Shown piece by piece: positions 54,148 through 64,000 of a stretch of DNA of 64,000 nucleotides. Position 1 is the stretch's first letter. Every line of letters begins with the position of its first letter. Below the pieces are notes generated by a model, which was not told the DNA's origin, did not search any database, and saw nothing but the letters and a program-made list of their open reading frames with translations. Source of the DNA: Pyropia haitanensis (taxonomy: Eukaryota > Rhodophyta > Bangiophyceae > Bangiales > Bangiaceae); assembly GCA_008729055.1 (NCBI GenBank), contig SDUX01000007.1, positions 5,873,009-5,937,008 of the forward strand, in the 5' to 3' direction. Made by a program: the position numbers and the translations under genes.

Positions 54148-57100
54148 GGCGCCGGCGGTCGAGTGGGGCGGGGGAGGGGCGCCGACGGGGGGGGGCGGCA
54201 CCGCCGACGCGCCGATGGGCAACGCACACCTTGTCAAACCGCAGCGACGGGAAGGAGCGCGGAGCGGGCGGGCGCGTCCCAGCGGGGTCAAAGCGCGAGG
54301 CGGGCGCGTGGGCGGCGCCAGTGCAAGCGGCAGAGGGAGCCCGACGTTGCAGGCGCGATGGCGTCGCGGCTGGGTAGCTACGCGGGAGAGGCGGGGCGGC
54401 GTCGCTGCCGCGGTGGAGGCCGAGGCGCTGGCGTCGGCGTGGCGGGACGCCGCGGTGGGGGTGACGTCGCCGGTGCATCCCGCCGATCCAAAGTAGTACC
54501 CCAACTGTATGTTTTCGCGCAATTGTTGGGTGAATGTTTGTCTTTCTGTTGAATGGACGGCTCAAGCACCACGCGGACGCACCTCTGCGTCTCGCGGCGG
54601 CGCGACCGTGGCTTGACGACACCGACGGATGCGCTCCGCGTGGTAGCTCCGCTACCTTGTGCTGCACGCCTGTGTGCTCCCCACATCACATGATGGGCTC
54701 CACGTCCATGTGCTTTTTGTACGAAAAAAGACACAGTGACTGGGGTGGCGTGAGCCAGACGCAACTCGTGGTACCGCGCCGACGCGTCGCTTGCTCTGCG
54801 CGCCGAGCACGGCGGTCCGCTGCCACCGCCCACGCGAGGTCTCACGCCCGCCATCGCGGTCACGCGCCCGCCACCCGCACGATAGGACTCGCCCAGAGCT
54901 TGACCGCCTCGCGCCAAGCCGCCCCATGCGCTCTCCTTGCCGCCCGAGCAGCTGCACGCGTGTCGTCAGGCGTCGCCGAGAAGAGACCCCAGCTTCCGAA
55001 CAAGGTTCTGAAACAAGCCGAGCGGGTGCTCCAGGGGGGGGTGGAGAGCCTCTGTCCGCCGCTATCCCGACACTGGCCTCCCCCGTGGTCGTGCAGTGAT
55101 GAGATTGGACTCGACGCAAGACTTGCTCTATTACGGCCCCTTCCCAGCAAGGCGGCGCCGTTGTTGTACACACGCTTCATCTGTGCACCGCGACCTACCT
55201 CCCCCGTCGTAACCCCCTTCGCTCCCGGTCACTCAACGGTCACACCGCGCCGGCTGCAAACCCCCCCACCGCCCCCTCCCCCACCGCGGTGGCGGCCTTC
55301 CACAGCGGGCGGGATGCCACTGCCGGAGGCGGCGGTGGTGGTGGCGGCGTTGCCATCCCGCCACCTGTCGTCGGGGCTGAGAGGCCCCGCTACCCTGCGC
55401 GTAGCCGTCCTGCCAGCGCCACCTTGCTCGTCAGACACACCCCGCAGCGGCCGCCTTCATCGATGCCGCCGCCGTCGCCGCTGCTGCCACCGCCGCTACC
55501 GGTGCTCTCCGGGTGCTGGTGCGCTGGCGCCGCCGTCGGTTGTGCCCGCGCTGCCCCTGGCCGCTCCGCTTCTGCCGCTGGGACGGGGCGTCCGCGGCTT
55601 GGCGGCGCGCCACCCCAGCCGGCTGGCGCACGTCGCCGGGGCGGGCGCTCGTCGTGATGGATGCTGATCGCCTCAGCGGCGGCGGCAGACGCGGTGGCAG
55701 CCGCATCGGCAGCGACAGCGGCGGCGTCGGCGGAAGCGACAGCGGCGGCGGCGGCGGCTCATGGACACGGGCGGGAAGTTGCGGCGGCTGCCGCAGACTC
55801 CGCGGGAGGGGCGGGGGGGGGGCGGGGGGGGGGGGGGCGATTCCATCCAATCCCGGCGGCCGCGATGGCCCGCCACGGCCGTCCTGTCCCCAGCGGGCCC
55901 ACGCCGCGCTCCGCTCCGCCGTCCTGCCTGCCTCATGAGGGGCGTCGATCGGGGGCGCGCGGCGGGCGCCGCCAATGCCCGCCCGCCTCCTACACGCGCC
56001 CGCCCCGCCGGCGCACGCGCTTACGGGTGGCCGCCCCCGCTGACGCATGCGGCCGACGCGGCGGCATGGCCGCCGCCGCCGGGTTGCGCGCGCCACGCGC
56101 GTGTGGCCGCGACAGCGGGGGAGGTGGTGGCGGATACGCGCTCCGCGCGTGGGCGGCAGGCGAGGGGAGGGGACGCGGCAGGGAGTGAAAGTGGGGATGC
56201 TTTGCACGTTGTCAGAGGGAGGTACATCGGTGCAAAGCGTGTGGGGGGGAGGGGGTGTGGACCTGCGGCAGGGGGGTGGGGCGCGGCAGGGCGGCTGGCC
56301 GCCCGCGCATGGCCCTGCCTGTCCCGTTGTAAGCGCCAGCGCCGATGGCAGCCACCGCCGCCTGTGATGGAAGCGCCTCAGCCAGACATCGCCGTTGCTG
56401 CCGACCGCCCGGGTCGGCTATGGGGCGGGGGCCCGGAGGGAGGGAGGGCGTGGGGGGGGAGACGTCGTGCTTGGCAGTGCGGAAGGGATAGCGCACGGGC
56501 TGGCGGGCGGAACGGGCCGCGCTTGTCCAGCTGCCGTCGATAGTGGCGGCTGCCCCGTGGTGTCTGGGGCGGCAAGTCGGGTGGGCAAAGGCTTGTGCAG
56601 ACTCCCCTGGTAGGCTCTGCGCCGTCGGCGGCGGGCCGCGGCAGCCGCAGGGGCGCCCCACCGTCGAGGCCGCCTACTTGAGCGCCGCTTCCGCCGGTGC
56701 CGGTGGGGGCGGCGGCGGCGCAGTCTCTTCACCACCCTCACCGCCACTGCCGCCAAACCCGACGCCGCCGCCGCCGACTACTCCCCCCCCCGCCACCAGT
56801 CACATCAGCACCGCTGCTGCTGCTGTCGCGTCGGCTCTCCCCTGTTCCCGCCGGGCGCCTGAGCTCCCTCGCAGAAGGATCATTACCCGCGACGGTCGCT
56901 GGGGTGGGCCCATCGCAACAAGGCAGGTCGGATGCGCGCCCTCATTGCGCCGCCGTCCCGCTGCCGCCATGGCCGATCGTGTCGCCGGCGCTATTGCCGC
57001 CGTTGAACTCCCCCCGCCGTCTCTCATGACTGAGACCGCGACCGGCGGCGCCGCCGCCGCGGCCGCGCCCGTCGACCCGTCGGTGACCATTGCCGTCGAT

Positions 57101-58211
57101 GGTGGCCGCGGCGGTAGCGTTGACGCTGTCGCCGCCGTCGCCGCCACCTTTACCGACGCCGTCACGTCCACCGCCGCCGCCGCCGCCGCTGCTGCCGCCG
57201 CCACCGGTCGGGAACGCGGCCGCTGCGCTACGCACCCCCGCAGGTCGTTGGGCGGCGGCGGCGGCGCACGGCGGCAGGCGCGGTGGGGCCACCCGTCGGC
57301 GCTGCCGTCGAGCTGCGTCTTTTTGGAGCGGCTGCCCCTCCGATGATGTGCCCCCGTGGGCGGGAGGGCGTCGGAGGTGGGGGTGGCAGGCAGGCGGCGC
57401 GGCTTGAGGGGAGCGCTCGCCGGGCAGGTGCCATCCTTCTCTCGTTGACTGTGGCGGCGCCGCGGCCGATCCGTGCGTAGGTGTACAGTATCATCCTTGA
57501 TGAAGTTGGTGTTGGAGTATGGGATAGAATGCGCTTGTGAGCGCCGCTCATGGGTGTCGCCCGTTGCCACACCAAGTGCAACCCTGGGATCGCATCTCCT
57601 CTCGCTCCCACTGTAGCATGTGGGGGTCCCCCCGGCTGCGGGATGACTTTTTTGGTATTGCAGAAATATCTCCCGCCGTTGCATCAGTCACGCAAAGAAA
57701 GCACCAATCACGAACTCGAGCGTGCTATCCGAAGTTTCATTGTGCCTTCTCATTGGACACGACCCAGGGAGGGCGGCTGAACCGAGTCTGCGAGATTGTT
57801 GTTACACGAGACCCAAGAGCCTTTTGTAGGGTGCTCGAGATGGCAACTGCTTGCACGGCACGTCCTCGGACCACTCGTCCGACCGGTTTGCTGTGCAAGC
57901 TGTATGGTCGAAGTCGGGCCAGGACCCATCTTCCACGCGGACATGGTTTAGCTGACACAGCGCAGGGGTCCATGGGTTTGGTAGTGCTGCGTCGTGGTCA
58001 AGGCAGGCGCCCTCCACGGCGCCCCCCAGCGTCGCCCTCGTCACTAGCCGTTCTGGGTGCCTGCTGGGTTGGTGACCAGCGGCAAGCGCTCCCCGCTTCC
58101 TGCTTCTAGTCTAGTTGTCCAGTACCCTTCACCCCCCCTCCCCCCCTTCCTCCCCGCCCCCGTCCACGCCCTTTCCCTCCTCCCTGCGTGTGTGACTGAC
58201 CCGCTCCCACC
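54148..58211. other. Four-kilobase stretch without a firmly supported gene
   Basis: About 54480-55250 and 57440-58110 are of moderate GC and gene-free as far as I can see. Between 55260 and 57440 the DNA is GC-rich. A plus-strand reading from 56968 (MADRVAGAIAAVELPPPSLM, MTETATGG, SVTIAVDGGRGGSVDAVAAV) looks partly coding but matches no family, and G tracts break it. Small or intron-rich genes could be hidden. The far right holds the acyl-CoA oxidase promoter, with a C-rich tract just before the ATG. Confidence 0.35.
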
Positions 58212-60743
58212 ATGGTGCGGCCGACGGTGGACGCCCAGCCCCCCCCCCCAGCCCCCGTGGCATGCCCCCCGGCTGGGCGCCCGCCGCGGCGGCGGCGGCG
58301 TGGGCCCGGGCGCATCCCCCCCCCTTTTCGGTCGCCGCGCTGGGCGCCGCCCTGGACGGCGACGAGCACGCCCTCCGCCGCCGCCTGCGCGCCTTCCTCG
58401 TCGCCCGCCCGGCGCTGTACGCGCCCGTCTATAACGCGCCGCTGCCGCGGTTTCGGGAGCTGTCGCTCGCGCGGCTGGTGGCCATCTGTCGGGCGGGGGA
58501 GGGAGGGGGTGCAGGGGGGGTGGTCGGGCCTGGGGGAGGCGGTGGCGGCGGTGGCGGCAGTAGTGGCGGCGGCGACGACGGGCGCTTCCTCTCCGTGCGC
58601 GACTTTGCCGCTGGCCGCGCGTCGCGGGTGCTGGCCGCCCACGAGATTGCGGGCCTGGCGGACGGGTCCATGGCCACCAAAATGACCGTCCAGTTCAACC
58701 TCTTTGGCGGCACCGTCGCGCGGCTCGGCACCGCCACCCACCACGACGCGGGCGGGCCACCGGGGGCGGGCGCCTTCCTCGACGCCATCGACTCGTGCCG
58801 TGAGGTTGGCTGCTTTGCGCTCACCGAGGCGGCGTACGGCAACAACGCGGTGGAGATGGAGACGACCGCCACGTTTGTAGGGGGGGGTGGCGCCGGCGGC
58901 GGCAGCACGGGCGGGGGGGCCGGCCGGGGGGAGCCCGGCTGGGTCATCCACACCCCGCGCGCGGCGGCGGCCAAGCTGTGGATTACCAACGGCGCGTGCC
59001 ACGCGGGCTGGGCGGTTGTGTTTGCGCAGCTGCACACGGCCGGCCGGCGGGAGGGCGTGCACGCCTTTTTGGTGCGCATCCGCGATGCGGGCGGGCGGGT
59101 GCTGCGGGGCGTCACGATTGAGGACATGGGCATGAAGATGGGTACGTGCGGGGGGGGGGGGAGCGTGGGGGGCGGAATAGGGTACCAGAGGGGGGAGCGC
59201 ACACGGGCAGGCGTGCGTCAGCTCGTGGTTGGGGCGATACGTGCGGGGAGCAGCGGTTGGCGTTGCCGGGTGCACGTCTGTGACCGTCCGCTCGACCCGG
59301 GATGACGCGCTGGAAGGGCCAGCCGCTAACTGACGGACTCGGTGGTGGCGGGGTGCACGTCCGCACGCCGCTCCAATGTCTGGACTGGGTGCGGTCGCTC
59401 CCGGTCCACTCACTTCTCTCTTTCTTCTCCCCTCGTCGCCTGTCTCCTCCATTCTCGCTCGTCTCACAGGCAACAACGGGGTCGACAACGCCCGGCTGAC
59501 GTTTGATCATCTGTGGGCGCCCCGGACGGCCCTTCTGGACCGCTTCTCTTCCGTCTCCCCCACTGGGGTGTACTTTTCGCCCATCCCCACCCCCCGCGCA
59601 CGCTTCCTTGCCGTCGCCGACCAGCTGCTGTCGGGCCGCCTGTGCATCGCGGCGATGATCCTCGGCACGGCCAAGCTGGTGCTGACGCTCACCACCACGT
59701 ACGCCACCACCCGCCTGTCGGTGGGCCCGACGGGCGCGTCCGACACGCCGCTGCTCTCCTACCAGCTGCAGCAGCGCGCGCTGGCGCCGCTCGTCGCGCG
59801 CACGTACGCGGCCAACGTGCTCAACAACTTTGTGAAGCGGCGGTACTCGGCGGCGCTGGCGGCGGGTGGTGCGGGCCTGTCGTGGACGGCAGTCGTGGCG
59901 CTGTGCTGTGCGGTCAAGCCCTATACCGTCGCAGTCGCTGCCGATGCGGTGACGGTGTGCCGGGAGCGGGTGGGTGGCGCGGGCTTCCTTGCCGCGAACC
60001 GGTTTGGCGACGCAGTCGGCTTTGTGCACGCGGGCATGACCGCCGAGGGCGACAACGCGGTGCTGCGCGCCAAGTGCGCGGGGGTGGTGGTGGAGCTGAT
60101 GGCCAAGGGCCAGGCCGGCCGCCTGTACGAGGGCAGCGGCGCGGACTGGTCTGGCGCCGCCGCGGGTGCGCGCTTCTCTCCCGTCGCGCCTCTCCCGGCG
60201 GGCGACGTGACGTCCGCCGCGGGCCAGGCCGCCGCGTTTGCCGCGCGGGAGCGGCATCTATTTGCCACCGCCGCAGCGGGCGTGGCCGCCGCCGCGGGCT
60301 CCCGTACCGCCCTCTACGCGACGCTCATGCACACGCACGCGCTCGTGCTGCAGCGCGCGGCGGTGGCGCTCGCCGAGCGCCTGGCGCTCGCTGCGCTCCT
60401 CGCTGCCGAGGCCGCCGCCACCTCTGCGGCCGACCGGGGTGCGTGGGCGGCCATCCGCAGCCTCTACGCGCTCGACGCGATGGCCCGCGACGCGCCGGGC
60501 TTTCTTGCTGCGGGCCTGCCGTCCGCGGCGGTGCTGAGCCTCGACGCGGCCATTGACCGGGTGGTGCGTGGGGGGGAGGAGGGGGGAGGCGGGCCCCCCG
60601 GGGTGGGACCCTGCCTGGCGTCGTACGTGGACGCGTTTGGGGTGGGCGAGCTGACAATGGCGCCCATTGGGGGGGACTGGCTCGCCTACTCTGCCGCGGG
60701 CACGGACGGGGAGCTGCCGCCGGGGGGGGTGGCCCGCCTGTGA
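58212..60743 (+). CDS. ACX: Peroxisomal acyl-CoA oxidase, two exons
   Basis: Exon 1 is 58212-59141 and exon 2 is 59470-60743; the 328-bp intron has GTACGT and CACAG ends and restores MKMGNNGVDNARLTFDHLW. The frame shifts once at an 11-C tract (58239-58249), after MVRPTVDAQ. Marks of the family include FALTEAAYGNNAVEMETTAT, LLDRFSSVSPTGVYFSPI, LSGRLCIAAMILGTAKLVLT and CRERVGGAGFLAANRFGDA. EGDNAVL contains the expected catalytic Glu. The enzyme oxidises fatty acyl-CoA to trans-2-enoyl-CoA, passing electrons to O2 and making H2O2, the first step of peroxisomal beta-oxidation. The protein ends in ARL, a PTS1 tripeptide, which supports peroxisomal import. Chain-length preference cannot be judged. 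Confidence 0.92.
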
Positions 60744-61526
60744 CACAGGGGACATCGGTGACCCCATGACACCCGGGGTCCGTAGCGCCGGGGTGCGCCG
60801 CGCGGTTGGCGGCGGACGCGTCATGGGCGGGTGATGGGGACGCACGACCGGCACGCGCGGCGCCGTAGCGAGGAAGGGACGGCGCGGCGGTCGCGGGCTG
60901 GTTGCGGCGCGCCGCGGGGCCGTCTTAGTAAGCTGACCACGCGCACCCCACGCGGGTATCTACTGAGCGAGGGGGCGGCACTGCCCGTGACCCGCCGCCG
61001 CGTGCGCGGGCAACGCGACGTGTGTGACGACGGCGGGTGGTGGGCGGGTGCCACCGTGCCCCTGCGCGGGCCGCCCGCGCCCTACCGTCGGGAAAGGGGA
61101 GACACCCGTCGATGCCACCAAAACGAAAGAATAAAGCAAACGTCAAGAACGGGACCACCGTGGCCCCTTGCCTTGTGTTTTACGTCCCCGGAGCGGCGGG
61201 TGCAGCGCCCGCACGCAACCGCGACGGGCCGTCGCTACGAAAGAAGGCGGGGGTGTGCAGTTGCGGCGGCCGCCACCTCCGTGTCCACTACGCTGGCGCC
61301 GTCGCGGGCGGGCATGTGGGCGGACGGGCTGCCGGCCGGCCAGACGGGCGGCCGCGCCCGCGTCGGCCACGTCGGCGCGCCGCCGCCGCCGCCACCGCCG
61401 CCCCTAGATCGGCCGCCCGCCCGACCGGCGCGGCGACACCCACGCGCCACCGCGCCACGCCGCTGCGCTCACTCCCCGCTCCCCGCCCCCCCGCGTCCCC
61501 CCCAGGCCGCAGCGGCCACCCGCGCT
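60744..61526. other. Intergenic between two convergent genes
   Basis: It lies between the acyl-CoA oxidase stop and the minus-strand hydrolase stop. Moderately GC-rich; frames present are not recognisable. AATAAA occurs at about 61130, but it is not clearly tied to either gene. Confidence 0.4.
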
Positions 61527-63084
61527 TCAGGCGCCCGCAGCTGCTGCGGCGGCGGCGGTGGTACGGGCGGTGGAGGCGGCAGTGGGGGCGGCAGGCGCGG
61601 TGGCGGCGGCACGCCCTGCACCGGCGGCAGCAGCTTCTTCCAAAAACGGGTTGAGCACCGCGCAAAAGTCGGCCGGCGAGTCGGCCTGCAGCCAGTGCCC
61701 GCCACGCACCGCCACGACCGCCGCGCGCGGGAAGGCGCGGCGGATGGCGGGCCCGTCGCGGTCCGCGTCCACGTACCCACTGTCGGTGCCGCGCACAAAC
61801 AGCGTGGGGCCGTCGTACACGGCGGCCGCTGGGGCTTCCTCTCCTGCCCCCCCACCGTCAGCGGCAGGCGGCCATGCCCACCCCGACAGCTCCCGCCGTG
61901 CCGCGGCGAGCGCGGGCAGGTTGACCCGCCACGCGTAGTGGGCCGTGCCGCCGCCGCTGCCGCCGCGGACGGCGCGGAGGTTCGTGAGCACAAACGCGCG
62001 GGTGCGGGCGCAGCCGACGCCCGCGGCGGCGAGGCGGCTATCGACGGCGGCGCGGGTGGTGGGCGCGTCGAGGGGGATGCCCCGGAGGAGGTCGACGATT
62101 TCAAACGGGCTCGGCGACCGCGCCGCCGTGCGCGGGCGGGGGGGGCCCGCCCCGTCGGTGGGCCCAGGGGAGTGGGGGGGGGTAGGAGGGGAGGGGAGCG
62201 CGTACGCCCGCGGTGCAATGTCCACCACCGTCAGGGCGGCGACGCGGGCGGGGGCGGTGAGGGCGAGGTGCATGGCCACCTGCGGGGGAGGGCGAAGAGG
62301 GGGGGGGGGGAGGGGGCCGGGACAGCAGCGCGCCCGGCAGCAGCAGAGCCAGAGCAGCACCGCGCCCAGTGACAGCAGAGCCAGAGCAGGGGGGCGTGGT
62401 GAGCCCGTCAGGCCACCCGGCGAGCGCGCGCCACCCACCGTCGTCCGCCGCACCACCACAGGCGCCAGGAGCGCACGACCCTGCCCAGACATGGCACCGC
62501 GGGGGCGGCCGCTGTCGCCCACGGCGGCCAGACGACCGACCCCCTCCCCCCCGACCCCTCCCTGCGTTGCCCCCCCCCCCTCCCCTACCTTCTTACCTTG
62601 CCACCCAACGAGTGCCCCACGACCGCCGCCGACGGCAGCCCCAACTCGTCCATCAGCCGCAGCACGTCCGCGGCGAGCACGTCCCAGCCCATCCGTCCCG
62701 CCACGTGCGGGGACCGCCCATGGTTGCGCAGGTCCACCGCCACCACCGGCCGGGGTGGCACAAAGTCGGACCGCGTGATGAGCGAGCGGTACGTACTCGC
62801 CGCGCCGAGGAGGCCGTGGAGGAGCACCACGGGCGGGGGGGGGAGGCGCCAGAGGGGGGGGGGGTCTTGGGGGGGAGGCGGGCGTAGGCGAGGCGGACCG
62901 CGTCCGCCGAGGGGAGCCCCGCTGGGGGCGTTGCCGCCGCCGCTGCTGATGCCGCCGCCGCTGACGCGGTGGCGCGACGGGCCGCCGCCGACGCGGCGCC
63001 GCCCGTGGTGGTCGCCGCGGCGGCCGCGGCGGCCGCGGCGGTGGCGGCGGCGGCGCGGCGGGGCCAAGCCCAGCGGGCGAGCAT
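61527..63084 (-). CDS. ABHD11-type alpha/beta hydrolase, two exons
   Basis: Exon 1 runs from ATG 63084 to 62597 and exon 2 from 62279 to TGA 61527-61529; the 317-bp intron begins GTAAGA, ends GCAG and joins GHSLGGK to VAMHLAL. The frame changes at a G tract (62854-62864). PPVVLLHGLLGAASTYRSL, VVAVDLRNHGRSPHVAGRM, GHSLGG (nucleophile Ser codon 62609-62611), LTVVDIAPRAY and RGGHWLQADSP (catalytic His) match ABHD11 and bacterial YbfF esterases. The N-terminus (MLARWAWPRRAAAATAA), basic then Ala-rich, looks like a mitochondrial or plastid transit peptide; ABHD11 is mitochondrial in animals. The natural substrate is unknown. Confidence 0.85.
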
Positions 63085-63400
63085 GGCCACCAGGCCGGGG
63101 GGAGACAGCCGCGGGGGGGTGGTGAACGTGATGGCTTTGGGGTGAGGGCGGAGGGGGGGGGGAGGAGAGGGGGGGAAGCGGACGCGGTCGCCACCGTGGC
63201 GCGACCGGCGCCGCGCCGCTGCCGACAGGCACGATGGGGACGGGTCGGCCGTGAGTGGGGACACACGACCGCGCTCGACGCGCCGGCGGCTCCTTCCAGT
63301 GGCGGACGTTGCGACGTGCACCAACACTTGTCAGTGGAACAGTCGACCTCTCTCGCTCGAGTGGACGGCCCCCGTTCCGCAAGGACTGGTCCGTGTATAC
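63085..63400. other. Upstream region of the hydrolase gene
   Basis: GC-rich to about 63250, then moderate GC up to the hAT element. No gene is seen. The gap should contain the promoter of the minus-strand hydrolase. Confidence 0.4.
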
Positions 63401-63931
63401 CAGGGGATGTCAAGCGACCATAATTTCGGCAAGCGTAGGTCGGATTGGCGTCTTCATTGACGAGCGACCGCGTATGTGGCGAGTGCCAAGCGTATATTTT
63501 CAGCATGAGTCACCATGCGTACTTTTCCGGGTACTATTCTTGTCCTCGTACCAGTCGAGCGTAACATCCCGAGGCAGCCCGTGAGCGTACTTTTAAGCGT
63601 AGATCTCGTACTGACACTGCACTTAAGATCGATATCAACAAGTAATTGCGTCTCCCCTCATCCTCGCCCGACGACAAGTGGTCCCCTTCCCCAACGACTT
63701 GTGGACGACCGGCGGCTGAAACGTACTTCTCGAAGGTCTAGCGCTTTTGCGTACTCATGAGTCGTACTTCGCGATTTTTCGCGCCAGACCCGACTTCAAG
63801 CGTAAATTGTTCGGGTCTGGTGGGGCGGCGCGTATTTTTCTGCTTAGGCGAAGAAGAGACAAGCAACCGCGTATATACGCTTAAATTCTATGCGCGACTA
63901 CGCTTGATGGAAGTACGCTTGACAACCCCTG
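63401..63931. mobile_element. Non-autonomous hAT element
   Basis: The left end begins CAGGGGATGTCAAGCG and the reverse complement of the right end begins CAGGGGTTGTCAAGCG. Eight-bp duplications flank it, GTGTATAC (63393-63400) and GTGTACAC (63932-63939), differing at one base. CAGGGG ends and 8-bp duplications are hAT features. The 531-bp interior has no transposase but carries a dozen or so (A)GCGTA motifs in both orientations, as expected for transposase-binding subterminal repeats. A CCAGACCCGA/TCGGGTCTGG hairpin lies at 63785-63821. Confidence 0.88.
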
Positions 63932-64000
63932 GTGTACACCACTTTCGGGGTGCGGTGGGGACGGCGTCGAGAGAGCGCACCGAAGTGGATTGGGCCGTCT

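Noticed and set aside
54487..54507. Mariner-like terminus (CAACTG followed by TA) on the right side only
   Set aside because: No partner inverted end was found to the left; a single short match is not enough.
51550..54522. 990-codon minus-strand frame opposite the TruD gene
   Set aside because: It is a shadow of TruD and CCG repeats; only its first part, containing the Mia40 N-terminus, is real.

Overview
The window is nuclear DNA from a eukaryote, most likely a bangialean red alga of the Porphyra/Pyropia type. It carries spliceosomal genes with GT-AG introns, an eukaryotic 18S rRNA fragment, a nuclear tRNA gene with an intron, and several eukaryotic DNA transposons. The lineage call rests on a group I intron in the 18S gene at the position equivalent to E. 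coli 516, a site known for such introns in Bangiales, and on the extreme GC content. Coding DNA is full of G/C homopolymers and CCG arrays, and reading frames change at many of those tracts. Most CDS entries are therefore spans with probable homopolymer indels, not clean open frames.

Layout, left to right. 1-1.35 kb: 3' end of a MYND zinc-finger gene. 2.3-2.9 kb: a small MITE. 3.05-7.06 kb (minus): a large Fanzor-type protein, the eukaryotic relative of TnpB RNA-guided nucleases. 7.3-8.5 kb: two copies of a G-tract-headed repeat, the second split by a decayed Harbinger-like element. 8.5-10.2 kb: GC-rich DNA without a firm gene. 10.2-20.96 kb: an rDNA segment, made of the 5' half of 18S (minus strand, with the intron) followed upstream by spacer-like DNA holding four tandem arrays, two of them built from degenerate TTAGGG-like sequence. 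Both ends of this segment switch abruptly to GC-rich DNA. 20.96-22.8 kb: an alanine-rich gene cut off at the rDNA edge. 23.1-26.4 kb: a Tc1/mariner deletion derivative with a second MITE nested inside, then another MITE. 26.7-28 kb: an F-box/LRR gene. 28.2-32.6 kb (minus): a FUSC/ArAE-type membrane transporter.

34.1-43.5 kb: a locus bounded by two 704-bp inverted repeats, each holding the same intron-containing tRNA-Ala gene. Between them lie a CACTA-type transposase gene, an ORC5-like gene fragment and an unassigned GC-rich reading frame. From 45.6 kb: a BT1-type MFS transporter with five visible exons, a TruD/Pus7 tRNA pseudouridine synthase, a Mia40/CHCHD4 intermembrane-space oxidoreductase (minus), an acyl-CoA oxidase ending in a peroxisomal targeting tripeptide, an ABHD11-type hydrolase (minus), and a non-autonomous hAT element at the right edge.

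The host genes are unrelated housekeeping functions (tRNA modification, mitochondrial import, peroxisomal beta-oxidation, transport) and are not an operon-like group. The mobile DNA is the distinctive part: the Fanzor-like gene, and the tRNA-bearing inverted-repeat locus around the CACTA transposase.
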